Origin: JAUILA01 sp050289805
GTDB taxonomy: Bacteria; Bacteroidota; Bacteroidia; Cytophagales; Cyclobacteriaceae
Length of the DNA stretch: 64,000 nucleotides
Direction of reading: 5' to 3'
Assembly (NCBI GenBank): GCA_050289805.1
Contig: JBNKGL010000005.1
Coordinates: 1 to 64,000 of the forward strand
Made by a program: the position numbers and the translations under genes. The notes below the pieces were generated by a model. It made no database searches. It was not told where the DNA came from and saw nothing but the letters and a program-made list of their open reading frames with translations. The stretch's first letter is position 1. The number at the start of each line of letters is the position of its first letter. Shown here in pieces: positions 59,249 through 64,000 of the stretch.

Positions 59249-62200
59249 ATGAAAGCGACTGCAGGAAGCATATTTACCCTTGTTTGGGTGACAATCGCAG
59301 CGAATCTTTATTCGCAGTCGTTCAACTTCATGAATTTCAGTATTGCCGATGGTCTTGTTCATGATAAAGTGACCGATATATGTGAAGATTCTTTTGGCAA
59401 CCTATGGATTGCCACACTCGGCGGAGGCTTATCTAAATTCAACGGTGTCGAATTTGAAAATATAACCATCAAGGACGGATTATCGAGCAATTATGTAAGG
59501 GCAGTGCTTGTTGATCGGGCCGGAAGGGTATGGGCTGCCACTGCCGAAGGTATCTCGATGTATAATGGAAAGCAGTTCCGGAATTACCGTATCGATCAGA
59601 AAGAAGAAAATAATTCGGTACAAACCTTATTTGAGGACCTGGATGGTAATATCTGGTTTGCGGCCTTTGGCGGTCATTTCGGACGAATTGATGCCGGAAC
59701 TCTTGAACTTCAGTTCTATTCTTTTCCCCGTGCCTCCTTCAATGATAATATAATTGCCATCAATCAAGATGCCAGCGGCACCATCTGGCTGGTTTCATCT
59801 ATTCAGGGATTACTTTCATTCAAAGGAGATAAATTTCAGGAAGTGATCAGTAACCAGGATCTGGGCGGCTATGTATTGTCTGTTTATAATCATAACGATA
59901 CATTATGGATTGGCACCAATCGTGGCATTTACTACTATGATATTCACCAGCCGGAACCTAAAATCAAAACAGTTCCTGCACTTAATAATATTTTCATCAA
60001 GAAGATCAGGGTTATCAATGATCGTGACATATGGATGGTGACTTCTTCAGGTATCTACAATTACCATGATGGTGAACTTCGGGATTTTACGGCAGGTGAG
60101 GGTTTCACCAATGCCTCCGTAAATACGTTGTTTACAGATCGTGAAGGAAATATTTGGTTCGGTACCGATGGTGAAGGATTATATCAGCTTTCGGGGGAGT
60201 CCTTTGTAAGGTTCGGTGTTGAACATGGCCTTACCGGGCATCCGGTAAATGCGATCACCCGGGACCACCAGGGGAATTATTGGCTGGGCACGTATGGCGG
60301 CGGAATTATAAGATTTGACGGCAATGAATTTATTGTTTATGACAAGGAAAACGGACTTTCCAATACCTACATTTCAGCGGCATCAACAGACCATGAGGGT
60401 AATTTGTGGTTCGGAACCCTGAGTGCCGGTCTTATTCTTTATGATGGTACCACTTTTCATGACATAGGAGAAAATGAAGGTCTTGAATTACTGGGTATAC
60501 GCTTTCTGTTTCTTGACAGCCAAAATAACATGTGGATTGGCAGCGGCGAAGGTCTTGCACGGTGGGATGGCAAGTCCTTTACCAACTTTACGACGGAAGA
60601 TGGGTTGTACGATAATATTATCTGGACGATATCAGAACCCGCTCCGGGCCGTATTTTAATTGTGACCCGTGAAGGTTTTAATTTTTTCCAGGATGGTAAA
60701 ATTGATCAGGGCTTTAATGACCCATCGATTTTTAGTAAACGTGTAAATACAGCTTTTGAGGATTCCCGGGGGAACTACTGGATAGGATATTCAGGGCATG
60801 GTATCATCCGTGTCGATCATGAAACCGGTGAGATCAGCAATTATTCCGATGAGAACGGGCTCAATTCCAACCTGATTTATAATCTAATTTATGACCAGGA
60901 GTCGAACAATATCGTTGTAGGTACGGAGCGGGGAATCGACCGGATTCATCTGGATGAAAACCTGGAGGTGGACCGCATCAAGACCTTTCAGCGTATCGAG
61001 GGATTTAAAAACCTGCAGACTTTACCGCAGGCGGTCTATCAGGATAGAGATGGCAGTATTTGGTTTGGAACCCGCCGGGAGCTGTTCAGGTATCAGCCCG
61101 ACAAGATCAAGGTGAACGTAAATGAGCCCATTGTTTATATTTCAGGTGTTCAGTTGATATATGATGACGTTGATTGGAAGGAGTATACAGATTCCGTCGG
61201 CTCATGGTACAATGTTCCCATTGACCTGAAATTGTCGCACACCAATAATAACCTGGCCATTAGTTTTTTTGGGAACAGCCTGCGTAACCCCGATGAGGTC
61301 AGGTATAAATTCAGAATGGTAGGGCTTAAGAATGAGTGGTCTGTAGTTACAACCAATAACCAGGCTTCCTACACCAACCTTTCGCCGGGAGACTATAAAT
61401 TTGAAGTCATGGCGGCGAACAGTGATGGTGTATGGACCAGGGAACCGGCTGTATTCGCCTTTTCCATTGTGCCGCCCTTCTGGCAGCAACCATGGTTTTT
61501 TGGAGTAGTCATATTATATTTCATCGTGATGATCACGCTGTATAACAACTACAGGGTTCGGGCAAACCTGAATAAGATCCTTACCATTGAAAAAATCCGT
61601 CAGGAAGAACTCACCAAGGTACGGAAACGAATGGCGAGGGATTTTCATGACAATATGGGTAACCAGATTGCCAGCATTACCATGTATGCAAATCTTATCA
61701 GTTTGAAACTTCAAAACCGGACAGACGAAATTGATCATTTGCTGCACAATATTGAGAAGCACACCAAATCCCTGTTTACAGGTACAAAGGATTTTATCTG
61801 GTCGATGGATCCTGACAGCGACCACCTTGGTAAAGTATTTACCTATATCAAGGATTTTGGTGAGGAACTGTTTGATAATACGCCCATTACATTCTATTCA
61901 GATATCCGAGGTTCCGGAAATGATGACATTCCATTGCCATCCGGGTGGAGCAGGCAGATTGTATTAATATTTAAGGAATCGATGACAAACACCATAAAGC
62001 ACTCGGGCGCATCCGAAGTACACCTCGATTTAGAACCTAAATCCGGGGGATTCGTAATTACCTGTAGAGATAACGGCGGGGGTATCTGCAATAATCAGTC
62101 ATCCAGGGGCTACGGATTGAAAAATATGAAGGTACGGGCCGGGCAAATTGGCTGTGAGCTTGAATTCCTGTCGCCTGAAGAAGGCACGGGTACCGTTGTG

Positions 62201-62278
62201 CGATTCATGGCGCGGTTGCCACGGAAAGAACGAAATGGAGTGGTCAAGAAATTTTTACATAAAAAAACAACACGATGA
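59249..62278 (+). CDS. Two-component propeller histidine kinase
   Basis: A 1009-residue hybrid sensor with a signal peptide (1-23). Two seven-bladed propellers of Reg_prop repeats cover about 30-640 (DSFGNLWIATLGGGLSKFNG, DREGNIWFGTDGEGLYQLSG, DHEGNLWFGTLSAGLI). The Y_Y_Y domain is about 650-740 (RYKFRMVGLKNEW). A transmembrane helix (about 748-768) leads to a HisKA_3-type DHp with His800 (DFHDNMGNQIASI) and an HATPase domain (RDNGGGI, GYGLKNMKVRA). Such sensors usually detect carbohydrates or peptides in the periplasm. The response regulator gene overlaps its stop codon by four bases. Confidence 0.92.
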   Translation: MKATAGSIFTLVWVTIAANLYSQSFNFMNFSIADGLVHDKVTDICEDSFGNLWIATLGGGLSKFNGVEFENITIKDGLSSNYVRAVLVDRAGRVWAATAEGISMYNGKQFRNYRIDQKEENNSVQTLFEDLDGNIWFAAFGGHFGRIDAGTLELQFYSFPRASFNDNIIAINQDASGTIWLVSSIQGLLSFKGDKFQEVISNQDLGGYVLSVYNHNDTLWIGTNRGIYYYDIHQPEPKIKTVPALNNIFIKKIRVINDRDIWMVTSSGIYNYHDGELRDFTAGEGFTNASVNTLFTDREGNIWFGTDGEGLYQLSGESFVRFGVEHGLTGHPVNAITRDHQGNYWLGTYGGGIIRFDGNEFIVYDKENGLSNTYISAASTDHEGNLWFGTLSAGLILYDGTTFHDIGENEGLELLGIRFLFLDSQNNMWIGSGEGLARWDGKSFTNFTTEDGLYDNIIWTISEPAPGRILIVTREGFNFFQDGKIDQGFNDPSIFSKRVNTAFEDSRGNYWIGYSGHGIIRVDHETGEISNYSDENGLNSNLIYNLIYDQESNNIVVGTERGIDRIHLDENLEVDRIKTFQRIEGFKNLQTLPQAVYQDRDGSIWFGTRRELFRYQPDKIKVNVNEPIVYISGVQLIYDDVDWKEYTDSVGSWYNVPIDLKLSHTNNNLAISFFGNSLRNPDEVRYKFRMVGLKNEWSVVTTNNQASYTNLSPGDYKFEVMAANSDGVWTREPAVFAFSIVPPFWQQPWFFGVVILYFIVMITLYNNYRVRANLNKILTIEKIRQEELTKVRKRMARDFHDNMGNQIASITMYANLISLKLQNRTDEIDHLLHNIEKHTKSLFTGTKDFIWSMDPDSDHLGKVFTYIKDFGEELFDNTPITFYSDIRGSGNDDIPLPSGWSRQIVLIFKESMTNTIKHSGASEVHLDLEPKSGGFVITCRDNGGGICNNQSSRGYGLKNMKVRAGQIGCELEFLSPEEGTGTVVRFMARLPRKERNGVVKKFLHKKTTR

Positions 62279-62904
62279 ATTACTTTAGGTCAAGGATTGT
62301 AATTGTAGAGGATAATGATGTGGTACGCGAGGGTTTTGCCCTGATCATCAACAGCATCAGTAATTATTATGTCGTAAACAGCTATGATAATGCCGAGGAT
62401 TCCATTAAAAATTTGAAAAAGGATAAGCCGGATGTGATTATAATGGATCTTGAATTGCCGGGTATGAGTGGTATTGAGGCGATTGCCGCGATTAAAAAAT
62501 TAAATCCCAAGGTCGACATACTGGTAAATACCATATACGAGAACAGTGAACTTGTATTTCAGGCACTGTGTGCCGGAGCAACCGGATACATTACTAAAAA
62601 CACGAATCACACCGAGCTTTTGAATGCGATAAAGGAACTGATCCAGGGGGGTGCTCCAATGACTTCGAATATTGCTAAAATGGTCGTAAAATCATTCCAG
62701 AAGAATCCCAATTCCCCCATTTCAACACGTGAGACCGAAGTGCTTGAATTACTTGCGCAGGGAAAAAGTTACAGTATGATCGCGCGGGACCTGTTCATCA
62801 CAAAGGAAACGGCAAAGTCCCATATAAAAAACATTTATGCCAAATTGCAGGTCAACAGCAAGTCGGAGGCGATTGCCAAAGCCACCCGTGATAAGCTTAT
62901 TTAG
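62275..62904 (+). CDS. NarL/FixJ-family response regulator
   Basis: A 209-residue regulator. The receiver (1-120) has Glu12/Asp13 (VEDNDVV), the phosphorylation site Asp58 (VIIMDLELPG) and Lys at the end of GYITKNTNH. The LuxR-type helix-turn-helix is at about 143-205 (SYSMIARDLFITKETAKSHIKNIYAKL). It is the cognate partner of the upstream kinase, with four-base overlap, and probably controls the adjacent susC-like gene through the GGGGATTTT sites. Confidence 0.94.
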   Translation: MNYFRSRIVIVEDNDVVREGFALIINSISNYYVVNSYDNAEDSIKNLKKDKPDVIIMDLELPGMSGIEAIAAIKKLNPKVDILVNTIYENSELVFQALCAGATGYITKNTNHTELLNAIKELIQGGAPMTSNIAKMVVKSFQKNPNSPISTRETEVLELLAQGKSYSMIARDLFITKETAKSHIKNIYAKLQVNSKSEAIAKATRDKLI

Positions 62905-62934
62905 TTTTTACGTTTAAATATCACCCAAAAAGGA

Positions 62935-62978
62935 GGGGTAAGAGAGCCGATTCTTCGGTTGTTTTACCCCATTTTTTA
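62935..62978 (+). terminator. Terminator of the kinase-regulator operon
   Basis: GGGGTAA (62935-62941) pairs with TTACCCC (62964-62970); an inner GCCGA/TCGGT stem closes a TTCT loop. A T run (62972-62977) follows. It begins 30 bases after the regulator stop codon. Confidence 0.8.
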
Positions 62979-62987
62979 TAGGGCCTA

Positions 62988-63061
62988 GGGGATCAAAATC
63001 CCCCATATTCGGCTGTGAGGGGATTTTATTAGTCGAAAATTCATGCCATTTGGGGGATTTT
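62988..63061 (+). promoter_or_regulatory. Cluster of GGGGATTTT motifs before the susC-like gene
   Basis: GGGGATTTT occurs at 63019-63027 and 63053-63061 and, inverted, at 62995-63003; the inverted copy forms a GGGGAT/ATCCCC hairpin with 62988-62993. Spacing of the copies is 24 and 34 bases. The next 100 bases up to the ATG hold only a short frame (63078-63155) and no clear promoter. The sites are candidates for the adjacent NarL-type regulator. Confidence 0.45.
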
Positions 63062-63170
63062 TCCTCTTCCCGTATTCATGAGATTTGAGTTAAGCAGGAT
63101 CAGGCAGACGTCAAGTGCTATGCTGGCGCCCCTGTCCTGTGATATTGATTTTTAACTTAAACCGAACCCT

Positions 63171-64000
63171 ATGAAGAAGAATTTACTCCTTTCCTTCTTT
63201 TTGCTGTTGTTTTTTCCGTTGGTCTCAATGGCGCAGCAGGAAGTATCCGGAAAAGTGACATCGTCTGATGACGGTGCGCCGCTTCCGGGTGTTAATGTGG
63301 TTGTAAAAGGGACTACCCAGGGGACAGTAACCGATATTGATGGAAATTATCGGATTACGGTTCCCGACGGTAATGTTACCCTTGTTTACTCGTTTATTGG
63401 TCTTGCAACGCAGGAAATACCACTGAATAACCGCACTCAGCTGGATATCCAGATGGCGACCGATACGAAGCAGTTGAGTGAAGTTGTGGTTACCGCCGCA
63501 GGTATTGAGCGTGAACAACGTTCCCTGGGTTACAGCATCCAGGAAGTAGATGGAGAAGCACTGTCGCAGAAAAGTACCAACAGTGTATTCGAGTCGCTTC
63601 AGGGCAAGGTGGCCGGGTTAACCATTAATCAGAATTCCGGTGCGCCGGGTGGAGGTGCTACCATCCTTATCCGGGGTGCTACGTCACTGGCAGGAAACAG
63701 CCGAAACTCACCGCTGCTGGTGGTGGATGGAATTCCAATAGATAATGATTTTGTGCGTGGTGATGTAGGTACCGGTTCTGCTGAAGTATTTGGAAGCGGT
63801 TCGATCGGCGGCGGTCGTGGATTTGATATCAATCCTGAGGACATTGCTGATATTACGGTGCTTAAAGGACCTGCCGCAGCGGCACTCTATGGTATTCGCG
63901 CAGCAAATGGAGCCATTGTTATTACCACAAAACGTCCTTCAGGACTTCAGGGTACATCAGTGGCTGTTTCGTCGTCCTTCAATGTTTCAAGGGTGAACAT
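63171..64000 (+). CDS. SusC/RagA family TonB-linked outer-membrane protein (5' part)
   Basis: The first 276 codons are present; the gene continues beyond the window. I translated it by hand. A signal peptide (about 1-22, LVSMAQ) is followed by a carboxypeptidase-regulatory-like domain (VSGKVTSSDDGAPLPGVNVV) and the plug domain (SLQGKVAGLTINQNSGAPGG, LLVVDGIPIDND, ITVLKGPAAAALYG). This is the TonB-dependent barrel that, with a SusD-like lipoprotein, imports large substrates such as oligosaccharides or peptides. The preceding propeller kinase and regulator are its probable controllers. Confidence 0.95.
   Translation, partial: MKKNLLLSFFLLLFFPLVSMAQQEVSGKVTSSDDGAPLPGVNVVVKGTTQGTVTDIDGNYRITVPDGNVTLVYSFIGLATQEIPLNNRTQLDIQMATDTKQLSEVVVTAAGIEREQRSLGYSIQEVDGEALSQKSTNSVFESLQGKVAGLTINQNSGAPGGGATILIRGATSLAGNSRNSPLLVVDGIPIDNDFVRGDVGTGSAEVFGSGSIGGGRGFDINPEDIADITVLKGPAAAALYGIRAANGAIVITTKRPSGLQGTSVAVSSSFNVSRVN

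Noticed and set aside
63078..63155. A 25-codon frame (MRFELSRIRQ...) just before the susC-like gene
   Set aside because: Could be a leader peptide, but there is no support beyond an ATG and a stop; frames of this length are common by chance.
1..64000. Search by eye for tRNA, rRNA, tmRNA, riboswitches, IS elements, CRISPR arrays and prophage genes
   Set aside because: No cloverleaf, conserved rRNA segment, transposase, terminal repeat or spaced direct-repeat array was seen in the intergenic regions.

Overview
The window is a compact, mostly single-copy stretch of a Bacteroidota chromosome, most likely from the order Cytophagales (inference). The evidence is a SusC/RagA TonB-linked outer-membrane protein with an N-terminal carboxypeptidase-like domain, a type IX secretion porV/porU-type pair with a C-terminal sorting domain, an IPExxxVDY-family protein between acpP and pyk, TAnnTTTG-type -7 promoter boxes, DUF4252 and DUF4097 proteins, two-component propeller kinases and almost no Shine-Dalgarno sequences. 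I see no tRNA, rRNA, insertion sequence, prophage or CRISPR array. No gene-free stretch exceeds about 270 bases.

Layout. 1-7.4 kb: the start of a secreted hydrolase, a sortilin/BNR-repeat exported protein, an orphan TPR-histidine kinase, a DUF4097 surface protein and a small lipoprotein. 7.4-15 kb: DnaE with an N-terminal DEDDh exonuclease, then an arylsulfotransferase-like lipoprotein and an esterase. 15-19.8 kb (minus strand): the tight housekeeping operon acpP-fabF-rnc-nadE-rsmG, divergent from the IPExxxVDY gene and pyk. 21.8-25.4 kb (minus): a coupled five-gene operon with an Hpt protein, a CheY-like regulator, a small unknown, an MBL-fold hydrolase and an NFACT/RqcH-type protein; miaA diverges from it. 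26.4-30.7 kb: small unlinked genes (thioredoxin-like, TRIC channel, FKBP, HD hydrolase, SnoaL-like, SixA-like phosphatase, flavin reductase) plus a 41-residue membrane protein read directly from the sequence.

30.7-38.2 kb: the four components of the Lhr-type DNA repair cluster (MBL exonuclease, ATP-dependent ligase, Lhr-core helicase, PdeM phosphoesterase). A terminator and three genes (SRPBCC, DUF1801, a PAS-DHp protein with no ATPase domain) split it. 38.2-42.6 kb: an ECF sigma factor behind a candidate self-recognised promoter, a membrane anti-sigma candidate, three tandem DUF4252 proteins and an ABC exporter. 42.6-49.5 kb: a CDF transporter, an M20 hydrolase, a Nudix-type regulator, trxA, and a second ECF sigma/anti-sigma pair with twin outer-membrane barrel proteins. 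49.6-52.8 kb: padR-pspC and a small lipoprotein whose start codon lies inside a terminator-like hairpin.

53.1-64 kb: porV2-porU2, then a propeller histidine kinase, its NarL-type regulator and, after a terminator and a cluster of GGGGATTTT motifs, the truncated susC-like gene. The last three look like a sensor-regulator-target unit.

The most notable points are the interrupted Lhr cluster with an embedded kinase fragment, the candidate ECF autoregulatory promoter, the terminator that overlaps a start codon, the repeated motif before susC, promoter boxes ending four bases before start codons, and an unannotated 41-residue membrane protein. No clearly new multi-gene system is proven; these are leads with stated tests.
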